From contig NZ_VFNP01000001.1 in NCBI RefSeq assembly GCF_006715635.1, forward strand, positions 3,348,001 through 3,412,000: a DNA stretch of 64,000 bases, in the 5' to 3' direction. Of the stretch, positions 51,084-60,026 are shown one piece after another. The translations under genes and the position numbers were made by a program. Origin of the DNA: Streptomyces sp. SLBN-118. Lineage in GTDB: Bacteria; Actinomycetota; Actinomycetes; Streptomycetales; Streptomycetaceae. The notes beneath the pieces are model-generated. The model ran no database searches. It saw nothing but the letters and a program-made list of their open reading frames with translations, and was not told the origin of the DNA. Every line of letters begins with the position of its first letter. Within the stretch, counting starts at the first letter, position 1.

Positions 51084-52808
51084 CTACGCGCCCAGCAGCT
51101 TCCGCACCCGCTCCGCCCCCACCGCGAGCAGCAGCGTCGGCAGCCTCGGCCCCGTGTCCTTGCCCACCAGCAGGTGGTACAGCAGCGCGAAGAACGTCCG
51201 CTGCGCCACCTTCAGCTCCGGCGTCGGCTTGGCATCCGGCGCCAGGCCCTCCATCACCTTCGGTACGCCGTAGACCAGCGTCGTCAGGCCGTCCAGGGAC
51301 CAGTGCGTGTCCAGGCCCTCCAGAAGCAGCCGCAGCGACTCGCGGCCCTGCTCGTCCAGCGACGACAGCAGCTCCGCGTCGGGCTCGGAGCGCACGACCG
51401 TCCGCGCCTCCGCCGGGACCTGCGACGTGATCCAGTTCTCGGCGCGGTCCAGCCGGGGCCGGACCTCGTCCAGGGAGGACAGCGGGTTGGACGGATCGAG
51501 GTCGCTGAGGATGCGGATCGTCTGCTCGTCGTGCCCGGCCGTGATGTCGGCGACCGACGCGAGCGTGCGGTACGGCAGCGGCCGCGGCGTCCGCGGCAGC
51601 TCTTTCGCCGCCGTGCGCGCGGCGCGCGAGTACGCCGCGGCGTCCGCCGGCAGCGCGGTCCCGTCCACGACCTTCGACTCCAGCTTGTCCCACTCGTCGT
51701 ACAGCCGCTGGATCTCCTGGTCGAAGGCGATCTTGAAGGACTGGTTCGGCTTGCGGCGCGCGTACAGCCAGCGCAGCAGCTGCGGCTCCATGATCTTCAG
51801 CGCGTCCGCCGGCGTCGGCACGCCTCCGCGCGAGGACGACATCTTCGCCATCCCGGAGATCCCCACGAACGCGTACATGGGGCCGATCGGCTGCACTCCG
51901 TCGAAGATCTCGCGCACGATCTGCCCGCCGACGACGAACGACGATCCCGGCGAGGAATGGTCGACGCCGCTCGGCTCGAAGATCACGCCTTCGTACGCCC
52001 AGCGCATGGGCCAGTCGACCTTCCAGACCAGCTTGCCGCGGTTGAACTCGCTCAGCAGCACCGTCTCGCCGTGGCCGCACGCCGTGCAGACGTAGGTCAG
52101 CTCGGTGGTCTCGTCGTCGTACGAGGTGACGGTGGTGAGGTCCTTCTCGCACTGCCCGCAGTAGGGCTTGTACGGGAAGTAGCCCGCGGTCCCGCCGCTG
52201 CCGTCGTCCTCGGCGGCCGCGCCGGATCCCTCCGCCGCCTCCAACTCCGCCTCGTCGAGCGGCTTCTGCGACTTCTTCGCGGGCGCCTTCTTCGTGCGGT
52301 ACTGGTCGAGGATCGCGTCGATCTTCGCCCGGTTCTTCATCGCGTGCAGGACCTGCTCGCGGTACACACCGGAGGTGTACTGATCGGTCTGGCTGATGCC
52401 GTCGTACTCGACGCCCAGCTCGGCCAGGGACGCGGTCATCGCGGCCTTGAAGTGCTCGGCCCAGTTCGCGTGGTCCGAGCCGGCCGGCGCGGGCACCGAG
52501 GTCAGGGGCTTGCCGATGTGCTCGCCCCACGAGCCGTCCACACCCGGCACGCCGTTCGGGACCTTGCGGTACCGGTCGTAGTCGTCCCAGGAGATCAGGT
52601 GGCGGACCTCGTACCCGCGACGCCGGATCTCGTCGGCGACCAGGTGCGGGGTCATCACCTCACGCAGATTGCCCAGGTGGATCGGCCCGGAGGGCGAGAG
52701 GCCGGACGCGACGACGACCGGTTTGCCAGGCGCACGTCGCTCCGACTCGGCGATGACCTCGTCCGCGAAACGGGAGACCCAGTCGGTCTCGGTGCTGCTC
52801 TGAGCCAC
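51084..52808 (-). CDS. lysS: Lysyl-tRNA synthetase, class I
   Basis: A 574-residue class I LysRS. The HIGH equivalent is [12 protein letters not shown] (near residue 46) and the KMSKS equivalent AKMSSSRGG (near 325). A central zinc-ribbon-like region, [13 protein letters not shown]...[10 protein letters not shown], is present. It is distinct from the class II enzyme used by most bacteria. The GTG at 52808 has AAGGA about 10 nt upstream and gives the usual [10 protein letters not shown] start. It is divergent from argS with 207 nt between them. Confidence 0.95.
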   Translation of the reverse strand: MAQSSTETDWVSRFADEVIAESERRAPGKPVVVASGLSPSGPIHLGNLREVMTPHLVADEIRRRGYEVRHLISWDDYDRYRKVPNGVPGVDGSWGEHIGKPLTSVPAPAGSDHANWAEHFKAAMTASLAELGVEYDGISQTDQYTSGVYREQVLHAMKNRAKIDAILDQYRTKKAPAKKSQKPLDEAELEAAEGSGAAAEDDGSGGTAGYFPYKPYCGQCEKDLTTVTSYDDETTELTYVCTACGHGETVLLSEFNRGKLVWKVDWPMRWAYEGVIFEPSGVDHSSPGSSFVVGGQIVREIFDGVQPIGPMYAFVGISGMAKMSSSRGGVPTPADALKIMEPQLLRWLYARRKPNQSFKIAFDQEIQRLYDEWDKLESKVVDGTALPADAAAYSRAARTAAKELPRTPRPLPYRTLASVADITAGHDEQTIRILSDLDPSNPLSSLDEVRPRLDRAENWITSQVPAEARTVVRSEPDAELLSSLDEQGRESLRLLLEGLDTHWSLDGLTTLVYGVPKVMEGLAPDAKPTPELKVAQRTFFALLYHLLVGKDTGPRLPTLLLAVGAERVRKLLGA

Positions 52809-53015
52809 GATCGGCACGTCCTTGAATGCTTGGAGTTCTCTTGGGTTCTCGACAGGCGTCGTACGCCATTGTCCCAGACGGAACGGCTCCCTCTGAGGTT
52901 GCTCATCGCCTTGCTGATTCCGGGGAGAAATCCCGGGAGAAAGAGGTTGCTGCCCCATGGGACACTTGACAACCGAAATAGCCCTCCCGACGAGACTCGA
53001 CAAGAACGGAAGCTC

Positions 53016-54782
53016 ATGGCCTCGGTCCCTTCCCTCGCTTCGACCGTGCAGCAGCGCCTCGCGGACGTCCTCTCGGCAGCTCTGCCGGAGGCCGGTTCCG
53101 CCGACCCCCTGCTGCGACGTAGCGACCGGGCCGACTTCCAGGCCAACGGCATCCTCGCGCTCGCCAAGAAGCTGAAGGGCAACCCTCGCGAGCTGGCGGC
53201 CAAGGTCGTCGCGGGCCTGCCCTCCGGTGACCTGATCGAGGAGATCGAGGTGTCGGGCCCCGGCTTCCTCAACATCACTCTCACCGACGAGGCGATCGTG
53301 AAGACCCTCGCCGCGCGCGCCACCGACGACCGGCTCGGCGTCCCGTACGCGCAGAACCCGGGCACCACGGTGATCGACTACGCCCAGCCGAACGTGGCCA
53401 AGGAGATGCACGTCGGCCACCTCCGCTCCGCGGTGATCGGCGACGCGATGGTCCAGATCCTGGAGTTCGCGGGCGAGAAGGTGATCAGGCGCCACCACAT
53501 CGGCGACTGGGGCACCCAGTACGGCATGCTCATCCAGTACCTGATCGAGCACCCGCACGAGCTGGACCACGAGGGCGAAGAGGTCACCGGCGAGGAGGCG
53601 ATGTCGTCCCTCGACCGCATCTACAAGGCTTCGCGCGCACTCTTCGACTCCGACGAGGCATTCAAGGAGCGTGCCCGCGACCGGGTGGTGTCCCTGCAGG
53701 CCGGGGACCCCGAGACCCGCGCCCACTGGCAGCGGTTCGTCGACGAGTCGAAGATCTACTTCTACTCGGTCTTCGACAAGCTCGACATGGAGATCCGCGA
53801 CCCGGACATCGTCGGCGAGTCCGGCTACAACGACATGCTCGACGAGACCTGCCGCCTGCTGGAGGAGGCGGGCGTCGCGGTCCGCTCGGAGGGTGCGCTG
53901 TGCGTGTTCTTCGACGACGTGAAGGGACCGGACGGCAACCCGACCCCGCTCATCGTCAGGAAGAGCAACGGCGGTTACGGCTACGCGGCCACCGACCTCT
54001 CCGCCATCCGCGACCGGGTGCAAAAGCTCAAAGCGGACACGCTCATCTATGTCGTGGACGCCCGGCAGTCGCTGCACTTCAAGATGGTCTTCGAGACCGC
54101 GCGCCGGGCAGGCTGGCTGAACGACGAGGTCAAGGCCGTCCAGCTGGCGTTCGGCACGGTGCTCGGCAAGGACGGCAAGCCCTTCAAGACCCGTGAGGGC
54201 GAGACGGTACGGCTGGTGGACCTGCTGGACGAGGCGATCGAGCGGGCGACGGCGGTCGTTCGCGAGAAGGACGTCCAGAACCAGCTCACCGAGGAAGAGA
54301 TCGCGGAGCGCGGCACGCAGGTGGGCATCGGCGCGATCAAATACGCCGACCTGTCGACGTCGGCGGCCCGGGACTACAAGTTCGACCTGGACCAGATGGT
54401 CTCGCTGAACGGCGACACGTCCGTGTACCTGCAGTACGCGTACGCCCGTATCCAGTCGATCCTCCGGAAGGCGGGCGAGGTCAAACCGGCCGCGCACCCG
54501 GAGCTCGAACTGGCTGCGGCGGAGCGGGCGTTGGGTCTGCACCTGGACCAGTTCGGCGAGACGCTGGCGGAGGTCGCGGGCTCGTACGAGCCGCACAAGC
54601 TGGCCGCGTACCTCTACCAGCTGGCGTCGCTGTTCACGACGTTCTACGACAAGTGCCCGGTCATCAAGCCCGCGCCTGCGCGTGAGGTCGCCGAGAACCG
54701 CCTGTTGCTCTGCGACATGACGGCCCGCACGCTGCACCAGGGCATGGCGCTCCTCGGCATCCGCACCCCCGAGCGTCTCTGA
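53016..54782 (+). CDS. argS: Arginyl-tRNA synthetase
   Basis: A 588-residue class I ArgRS. The Arg_tRNA_synt_N domain (about 1-90), the HIGH equivalent [11 protein letters not shown] (near 130), the [11 protein letters not shown] motif, and the C-terminal DALR anticodon-binding domain are all visible. KMSKS is replaced by the KPFKTREGE motif, as usual in bacterial ArgRS. The ATG at 53016 is supported by homology and a GGAAG ribosome binding site. A strong two-way terminator follows within 8 nt of the stop. Confidence 0.96.
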   Translation: MASVPSLASTVQQRLADVLSAALPEAGSADPLLRRSDRADFQANGILALAKKLKGNPRELAAKVVAGLPSGDLIEEIEVSGPGFLNITLTDEAIVKTLAARATDDRLGVPYAQNPGTTVIDYAQPNVAKEMHVGHLRSAVIGDAMVQILEFAGEKVIRRHHIGDWGTQYGMLIQYLIEHPHELDHEGEEVTGEEAMSSLDRIYKASRALFDSDEAFKERARDRVVSLQAGDPETRAHWQRFVDESKIYFYSVFDKLDMEIRDPDIVGESGYNDMLDETCRLLEEAGVAVRSEGALCVFFDDVKGPDGNPTPLIVRKSNGGYGYAATDLSAIRDRVQKLKADTLIYVVDARQSLHFKMVFETARRAGWLNDEVKAVQLAFGTVLGKDGKPFKTREGETVRLVDLLDEAIERATAVVREKDVQNQLTEEEIAERGTQVGIGAIKYADLSTSAARDYKFDLDQMVSLNGDTSVYLQYAYARIQSILRKAGEVKPAAHPELELAAAERALGLHLDQFGETLAEVAGSYEPHKLAAYLYQLASLFTTFYDKCPVIKPAPAREVAENRLLLCDMTARTLHQGMALLGIRTPERL

Positions 54783-54789
54783 CACTCAG

Positions 54790-54821
54790 GGTCTCTGAGG
54801 GTCGACTGACCCTCAGAGACC
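54790..54821. terminator. Perfect 14-bp hairpin between convergent genes
   Basis: GGTCTCTGAGGGTC and GACCCTCAGAGACC pair perfectly around a 4-nt loop, 8 nt past the argS stop and 11 nt past the end of the convergent XRE gene. It can serve both strands. Confidence 0.9.
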
Positions 54822-54832
54822 TTCAGAGACCC

Positions 54833-56119
54833 TCAGGAAGCGGTCTGCGCGACCCAGGCGCTCCTGTCCGGCCACCAGCCGTACTGCTTCCGTCCCTCGA
54901 TCGCGCTCGCACGGAACGGCTTCCCGCCGTCGTCGACACGAACCGTGCCCCGCCGGTCCCCGCTGCTCCAGTCGAGCTCCAGGTACCAGCTCACGTCGTG
55001 TCCCTCGGTGTGGACGTCGAGGTTGAGCACCTGAGGGTCGTTGGACGCGACCTTGTACGGGAAGTCCTTGGCGGGCACGACGGTGTCCCCGTCCTGTCCC
55101 GCCACGGGCTTCACCAGGGGATGCGACGCGTCCAGGTCGATGTCGAAGGTCTGCGGTGTGACACCGCCGCCGCAGCCGTCTCCCATCGAGTACGCGTCCC
55201 AGCCGAGCGGCGCCTTGCGCCCCACGACGCGTACGTGCACGGCATTCAGCACCACCGACTCCTCGGTCTTGCCCGTGGCAGTCAGCTGGAGCCGCATGTG
55301 GCCGCCGTCGACGCCACCCAGCGCACGGGCCCAACCGCGGGAGTCCTGCGGTGCGGGCGGCGGCGGGACCGCGTCGGGTGCCTGGTCCAGCAGGTAGTAC
55401 TGCCCGCAGGGCTCGTCCCAGTTGTACGAGCTGACACCCACCTTCAGCGGTACGCCGCCCGTCGCCGGGGGCGTGGCTCGGCGGCTCGGAGTTGTCGCGG
55501 CCGACGGGCTCCCGGTCGGCGACGCGCTCGCGGAAGGGCTGCCGCTCGGTGAGGCACTGGGGGACGTGGCGCGTGGTGCGGCTGTGCCGGGCGGGGCACT
55601 GGCACCGGAGACGCTGTCGGGCCGCTTCCCGTCCTCGTTCCCCGTGGCCGCGTGGCTGACGACGAAGGCGGCGGGCACGGCGAGAGCGACAACAGCCCCT
55701 GCGGCAAGGGCGATTCGGATCCGCTTGCCGCCGCGGCCGCGGGCCGCGACGCCGGACTCCTCCACGACGCCGGGCTCCTCCGCGGCGCCGTCCTCCTCCG
55801 CGGCCTCGGGCTCCGGGGCATCAACCGGACCATCGGCCTCCAGGGCCTGTGAAACCTCGGCCCGGGCTCGCCGCCGCGCCCCGTCCGCCACGATCCAGCG
55901 CCGGTGCAGCTCCACGAGCTCGTCCGGCGTGGCCGCACACAGCCGCGCGAGCCGTTCCACGGGCGCGTAATCGGTGGGTACGGCGTCGCCGTTGCAGTAC
56001 CGGTGGAGCGTGGACGTACTGACGTGGAGCTTGCCCGCGAGTGCGCCGTAGCTGCGCCCAGAACGGTCCTTCAGCTCCCTCAGCAAGGCCGCGAAATCCT
56101 CAGCCTCTGACGTCGCCAC
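54833..56119 (-). CDS. XRE-family helix-turn-helix protein with membrane anchor and extracytoplasmic domain
   Basis: A 428-residue one-pass membrane protein. Residues about 8-75 are an XRE/lambda-repressor-type DNA-binding domain (FAALLRELKDRSGRSYGALAGKLHVSTSTLHRYCNGD). A Glu/Ala-rich stretch leads to a membrane helix (about 132-156, RIRIALAAGAVVALAVPAAFVV). Then come a Ser/Pro/Ala-rich linker and a C-terminal domain with four or five cysteines and tryptophans. An extracytoplasmic sensor coupled to a cytoplasmic DNA-binding domain is the obvious model. The ATG at 56119 has no clear alternative. It is convergent with argS. Confidence 0.82.
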   Translation of the reverse strand: MATSEAEDFAALLRELKDRSGRSYGALAGKLHVSTSTLHRYCNGDAVPTDYAPVERLARLCAATPDELVELHRRWIVADGARRRARAEVSQALEADGPVDAPEPEAAEEDGAAEEPGVVEESGVAARGRGGKRIRIALAAGAVVALAVPAAFVVSHAATGNEDGKRPDSVSGASAPPGTAAPRATSPSASPSGSPSASASPTGSPSAATTPSRRATPPATGGVPLKVGVSSYNWDEPCGQYYLLDQAPDAVPPPPAPQDSRGWARALGGVDGGHMRLQLTATGKTEESVVLNAVHVRVVGRKAPLGWDAYSMGDGCGGGVTPQTFDIDLDASHPLVKPVAGQDGDTVVPAKDFPYKVASNDPQVLNLDVHTEGHDVSWYLELDWSSGDRRGTVRVDDGGKPFRASAIEGRKQYGWWPDRSAWVAQTAS

Positions 56120-56275
56120 TGCCGTGTTCCCCCTCGTAAGCCCTGCCGACTGTCCCAGAACACCGTTCCAGGGACGGGATGTCCGCCCAGGTCACAGTAC
56201 GCGCCGTCATTCCACCGTCCCCAATGGTTCGTGGGGCGTTGCGGCCGGAATCCGCGGTCGCCCAGCCTGTGATCA

Positions 56276-56374
56276 ATGCAAAGCCGTATCCGCAACTGCC
56301 TCATTGACGCCGTGGCGTTGCTCGTACTGATCGCTTCGACGGCGATCGTCACGGCCCTCATCTGCCGTTACTGA
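56276..56374 (+). CDS. Possible small membrane peptide
   Basis: A 32-codon frame (begins MQSRIRNCLIDAVALLVLIA) with one hydrophobic span and a terminal CRY. It sits between the divergent XRE and DUF4232 genes. It lacks a clear ribosome binding site, so its reality is doubtful. Confidence 0.3.
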   Translation: MQSRIRNCLIDAVALLVLIASTAIVTALICRY

Positions 56375-56410
56375 CCCAACAGACCATCCACACGGGGAGA
56401 ACCGAACATC

Positions 56411-57091
56411 ATGCGCAACACCGTCGTAGCCGCCACCGCCCTGCTGGCCGCCCTCTCACTGACCGCGTGCCAGTCCTCCGACGACCGCGCCGACGACGGG
56501 AAGAAGCCGGACGCATCGGCCCCGGCGACTGTGTCCACGGGCGCGCCCGCCGTCCCGACCCCGGCCGCCGACAACTCCAAGCAGCCTGCGGGAGGCGCCA
56601 AGCAGACCCCCGCGGGCAACGGAAAGGGAGGCGGAACAGGCACGGGCACCGGTAAGGGCTCCGGCACCTCCGCCTGCATCGGGGAGAACACCAAGGTCAC
56701 CGTCAGCAGGGTCAGCCGCCCCATCAACCACCTGCTGCTCACGATGACCAACACCGGCTCCCGGGCGTGCAACGCCTATCACGCCCCGCTCCTCCGCTTC
56801 GACCAGGACCAGGCCGTCACCCAGATCATGGATGACAGCAAGCCGCAGGCCGTTGTCAGCCTCTCCCCCGGAGAGTCCGCCTACGCCTCGATCCTCCTGT
56901 CGTCCGCCGACGGCAGCGGCCAGAACGGGCGTACGGCGAAGAACCTGACCATCCACTTCGCCCCGCGCGACGGGTCCGGCTCGACCGACACGGCGCCGGA
57001 CATGCTGAAGCTCCCTGCCGGCACCTACCTCGACAACAACGCGAGTGTCAGCTACTGGCAGAGCAGCATGTCCGACGCCCTCGCCTACTGA
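56411..57091 (+). CDS. DUF4232 lipoprotein
   Basis: A 226-residue lipoprotein with signal LLAALSLTAC (Cys20), a long Lys/Gly/Thr/Pro-rich linker (about 30-85), and a DUF4232 domain (SACIGENTKVTVSRVSRPINHLLLTMTNTGSRACNAYHAPLLRF, residues about 87-130). Two conserved cysteines are visible. The ATG follows GGGGAGAACC. Function unknown, cell-envelope exposed. It is convergent with the DUF1876 gene, 15 nt away. Confidence 0.85.
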   Translation: MRNTVVAATALLAALSLTACQSSDDRADDGKKPDASAPATVSTGAPAVPTPAADNSKQPAGGAKQTPAGNGKGGGTGTGTGKGSGTSACIGENTKVTVSRVSRPINHLLLTMTNTGSRACNAYHAPLLRFDQDQAVTQIMDDSKPQAVVSLSPGESAYASILLSSADGSGQNGRTAKNLTIHFAPRDGSGSTDTAPDMLKLPAGTYLDNNASVSYWQSSMSDALAY

Positions 57092-57106
57092 GCCCTGCTG
57101 GGCCCG

Positions 57107-57376
57107 TCACTTCAGCGCGTGCGACGTCCGGCCAGAAGCCTCGTCGATCTCCACATGAGCCTTCTGAAGGAGTTGCGAGGCGATGTCCATGAGCGCCCGC
57201 GCGCCCGAGATCTCCTCGCCGACCCGGAGCTGCTCCGGGTCGGAGTGGTGACGCTGGGCATTACCGTGGCCGCGGATTTCCGTGCCGTCGCCCAGTCTCA
57301 CCATGGCGGCCGCCCTGGTCCGGTCGCCTTCTTCCTGGAATTCCATCTCGACATGCCATCCGACGAGTGTCTGCAT
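57107..57376 (-). CDS. DUF1876 protein
   Basis: An 89-residue protein of the DUF1876 family (dsRBD-like fold). Body: WHVEMEFQEEGDRTRAAAMVRLGDGTEIRGHGNAQRHHSDPEQLRVGEEISGARALMDIASQLLQKA. Streptomyces carry several paralogues, some linked to stress. It uses ATG with GGAGGTGG upstream. Its function is not established. Confidence 0.85.
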   Translation of the reverse strand: MQTLVGWHVEMEFQEEGDRTRAAAMVRLGDGTEIRGHGNAQRHHSDPEQLRVGEEISGARALMDIASQLLQKAHVEIDEASGRTSHALK

Positions 57377-57528
57377 GGCGGACCACCTCCAGCGGTACCT
57401 CTCCAGAGTGCGCCGCCGGGCCGGTGATCACCACATCACTTACCGAATGGTGCGTACCTGACTTATGAGTCGGTACTTGTGGGCCGAGGGATACGAGGCC
57501 GACGGCCTGTCCCGCACCGCCGACCTGC

Positions 57529-58023
57529 TCAAGCGCTGACGGCGAACTCGCACCAGACGATCTTCCCCGGATCGCGCTCGTCGACCCCCCACTTGTCGGC
57601 AAGCGCGGCCACGAGCAGGAGCCCCCGCCCCGACTCCCCGTCCGGCTCCTGGAGGGACGGCAGCCCGCCGCCGCTGTCATGCACCTCGACGCGCAATACC
57701 CCGGCCCCATGCAGCCACAGCTTCAGCCGGTAGCCGCGCCCGGGTGGAACACCGTGCACGAGGGCGTTGGTGGCCAGCTCGCTCACGCAGAGCAGTACAT
57801 CGTCCATCCGCGCGCCGAGCCCCCAGTCGGTCACGGCCGTCCGTACGAACTCCCTGGCAGCGGGCACAGATCGTCGCTCACGTCGGTAGAACTGCTCGCG
57901 CAGGCAGCGCTGTTGAATCACGTCTTCCATGAGACGAGCGTCACTGACTGTGACTACGGTGGTGCAGTACGCGAGCCCGTACAAGAAATCCGTACGGGTC
58001 CCAAGAGCGTGACGTACGGACAT
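57529..58023 (-). CDS. HATPase (anti-sigma/RsbW-like) protein of a WhiJ-type module
   Basis: A 164-residue single-domain ATPase of the GHKL type. The N box is VSELATNALVHG, the G1 box VEVHDSGGGLPSLQEPDGESGRGLLLVAALAD. Such proteins pair with XRE and DUF397 genes in Streptomyces, as in the whiJ/abaA loci, where they are implicated in development. The first 31 codons (58023 to the ATG at 57930) may not be translated, as no good ribosome binding site is seen at either. It is divergent from the XRE gene. Confidence 0.85.
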   Translation of the reverse strand: MSVRHALGTRTDFLYGLAYCTTVVTVSDARLMEDVIQQRCLREQFYRRERRSVPAAREFVRTAVTDWGLGARMDDVLLCVSELATNALVHGVPPGRGYRLKLWLHGAGVLRVEVHDSGGGLPSLQEPDGESGRGLLLVAALADKWGVDERDPGKIVWCEFAVSA

Positions 58024-58043
58024 GGGTGGGGAGTTGGACGGGC

Positions 58044-58868
58044 ATGCACCCCAGAAGGCGGCAGCGGAGAAACACGTCAGCGATGAAGCTCGTCGGCGCG
58101 CTGGTGGGCCGGTTCCGGGACTTTGCCGCGATCACACAGCGCGAGTTGGCCGATCGGGTCTGCGTGCACGAGGAGACGATCGCGTCGATTGAACAGGGGC
58201 GCCGCCCGCTGAAACCGGACATGGCGAGGGTGCTGGACCGGGTTCTCGATACGAAGGGGGCGCTGGAGACGGCGGTGGACAACATGCCGGAGATTGATCT
58301 GATCCCGGCGTGGGCGGAGCAGTACATGGACCTGGAGCGCGATGCGATTGCGCTCTCGTGGTTCGAAAACCAGGTACTGCCCGGCTTGCTACAGACGGAG
58401 AGTTACGCACGCGCCGTGTTCCGCAGCAAGGTGCCCATCCTCTCTGAGCAAGAGATCGGCGCCCAAGTGGTGGCTCGCCTGGAGCGGCAGGAGATCCTGC
58501 ATCGCAAGGTGCCCCCAACCGCCAGCTTCATCATCTCCGAAGCGATTGTGCGGGACCGCCTCGGAGGCTATGCGGTGCACGAGGAGACGCTCCGGTATCT
58601 CCGCGCCTGCGCTGATCTGCCGGGAATCGTCCTCCAGCTCATGCCTTTCGGCCGTGAAACCCATGCAGCGCTCGACGGCCCGTTCATCCTCCTCGAAACG
58701 CCAGACCATCAACACCTGGCCTATACCGAAACCCAGCGCGGCAGCCAGCTCGTCTCCGCCCCTGACGAGGTCAGCATCCTGGCACAGAAATATGCGATGC
58801 TGCGGACGCAAGCCCTCAACCCCGAGGAAACGAAGGGCCTGTTGGACCGGCTGCTAGGAGACCAATGA
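58044..58868 (+). CDS. XRE-family DUF5753 regulator (WhiJ-like)
   Basis: A 274-residue regulator with an N-terminal XRE helix-turn-helix (LVGALVGRFRDFAAITQRELADRVCVHEETIASIEQGRRPL, residues about 15-55) and the DUF5753 domain (about 85-270: LSWFENQVLPGLLQTESYARAVF, then LERQEILHR, and GPFILLE). The ATG at 58044 has GGGGAG about 10 nt upstream. The ATGA overlap with the DUF397 gene at its end makes them a translationally coupled pair. Confidence 0.9.
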   Translation: MHPRRRQRRNTSAMKLVGALVGRFRDFAAITQRELADRVCVHEETIASIEQGRRPLKPDMARVLDRVLDTKGALETAVDNMPEIDLIPAWAEQYMDLERDAIALSWFENQVLPGLLQTESYARAVFRSKVPILSEQEIGAQVVARLERQEILHRKVPPTASFIISEAIVRDRLGGYAVHEETLRYLRACADLPGIVLQLMPFGRETHAALDGPFILLETPDHQHLAYTETQRGSQLVSAPDEVSILAQKYAMLRTQALNPEETKGLLDRLLGDQ

Positions 58869-59101
58869 GCACCGCACTGAAGTGGTTCAAGTCGAGCTAC
58901 AGCAGCGAGCAAGGCGGGGCCTGCCTCGAAGTCGCGTACGACTGGCGCAAGTCCAGCTACAGCGGCAGCGAAGGCGGCGCGTGCGTCGAGATTGCCACCC
59001 ACCCCGCCGCCGTCCACGTCCGGGACTCAAAGAACCCCGACGGCCCCATGCTCACCCTCACCCCCGCCACTTGGGCCGCGTTCACCACCACCCTGCGCTG
59101 A
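58865..59101 (+). CDS. DUF397 protein with duplicated N-terminal half
   Basis: A 78-residue protein of the DUF397 family, the usual partner of DUF5753 regulators. The characteristic WxKSSYS-x-GGACxE motif occurs twice: WFKSSYSSEQGGACLEVA and WRKSSYSGSEGGACVEIA. It continues normally with VHVRDSKNPDGPMLTLTPATWAAF. It starts inside the stop of the XRE gene (ATGA). The doubled motif means it may bind two partners. Confidence 0.9.
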   Translation: MSTALKWFKSSYSSEQGGACLEVAYDWRKSSYSGSEGGACVEIATHPAAVHVRDSKNPDGPMLTLTPATWAAFTTTLR

Positions 59102-59136
59102 ACCATTTGTCAGTGGCGACCCCTAGAGTCGCCTGC

Positions 59137-59895
59137 ATGGTGATCAACCCGAACGCACTCGGCCTCGACCTGCCGCCAGGTGCGATGCGCGTCCAGCCGT
59201 CCCTCTGGTACGCGAACGAGCCTGCTCAACTGAACACTTGGGCGCGCCTGCTCCCCGCCCGGGAGGCGTCCGGCATGCACCCGGTGCTGCTCGTCAACGA
59301 CGAGGACCGCTCCCTCACCTGGGACCGGGACCTCGATCTCGACCGTGTGTCGCACCCGGACGACTTCGACGTCGAAGAGGCCCTGGCATCTCTGTGGGAC
59401 TACGACATGGCGGAGAACGATGCCGAGGCCGACGCGGACACCATCGCCCCGTTCACATCCGAGTGGCCGGGCCTCGCCCCCGCGGGCGAGCGGTTGGGCG
59501 ATCCCGACGTCACGGCCGCCCGGGTCGCGGGCGAGCTGATGAAGGCCGGTCGGCTGCCCGACGCCCGGGCCGGGCTGATACCCGTACGCCGCAGCGCGGA
59601 CATCCCCAGCGCGCTGGGCTGGACCGCCGCGGGCAACCACTACGAGACGGGCCCGCTGTCCACCATCCTGCGTTCCTGGGAGGACCGTTTCGGAATGCGC
59701 GTCGTCGCACTCCACTTCGATCGCCTGGACGTGTCAGTCGCGGCCCCGCCCAGCACGATGACGGATGCGCTCGCCGTCGCTGCCGAGCACCACGCGTTCT
59801 GCCCGGACAACGTCCGGCAGGGGTACGACACGATCCGCGAGTACGCGGCGGAGGGCCTGCTGGGGAAACAGCACTGGACCTTCTGGTGGGACTGA
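59137..59895 (+). CDS. DUF4253 protein
   Basis: A 252-residue protein ending with the DUF4253 signature: IPSALGWTAAGNHYETGPLSTILRSWEDRFGMRVVALHFDRLDVSVAAPPSTMTDALAVAAEHHAFCPDNV, about residues 145-225. Function is unknown. The ATG at 59137 is preferred by the start of the conserved region; a longer frame reads through DUF397. It lies 35 nt after the DUF397 stop and could share its transcript. Confidence 0.85.
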   Translation: MVINPNALGLDLPPGAMRVQPSLWYANEPAQLNTWARLLPAREASGMHPVLLVNDEDRSLTWDRDLDLDRVSHPDDFDVEEALASLWDYDMAENDAEADADTIAPFTSEWPGLAPAGERLGDPDVTAARVAGELMKAGRLPDARAGLIPVRRSADIPSALGWTAAGNHYETGPLSTILRSWEDRFGMRVVALHFDRLDVSVAAPPSTMTDALAVAAEHHAFCPDNVRQGYDTIREYAAEGLLGKQHWTFWWD

Positions 59896-59929
59896 CCGCA
59901 GAAGCGGTTTCCGGCTGACCGTGATTCGG

Positions 59930-59970
59930 ATTGGTCTATACCTTGACTCGATCACGTCAAGCGCGCTTGA
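59930..59970. promoter_or_regulatory. DasR-like operator plus palindrome in the chitinase promoter
   Basis: ATTGGTCTATACCTTG (59930-59945) matches the DasR consensus ACTGGTCTAGACCACT at 11 of 16 positions. It overlaps a TTGACT hexamer (59943-59948) that could be the -35 box. A perfect 14-bp palindrome TCAAGCGCGCTTGA lies at 59957-59970. DasR represses chitinase genes until GlcNAc-6-phosphate accumulates. Confidence 0.6.
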
Positions 59971-60026
59971 GTGTGGCTCACAACCCCCCACCACGGCACG
60001 GCCGTTACGTGCTAAGGAGTGATCGA

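Noticed and set aside
51174..53015. A long open frame joining upstream to argS
   Set aside because: The upstream part is antisense to lysS, and ArgRS homology starts at the ATG at 53016.
57465..57539. A 24-codon frame MSRYLWAEGYEADGLSRT
   Set aside because: It overlaps the end of the ATPase gene and has no clear ribosome binding site. It looks like a stray remnant.
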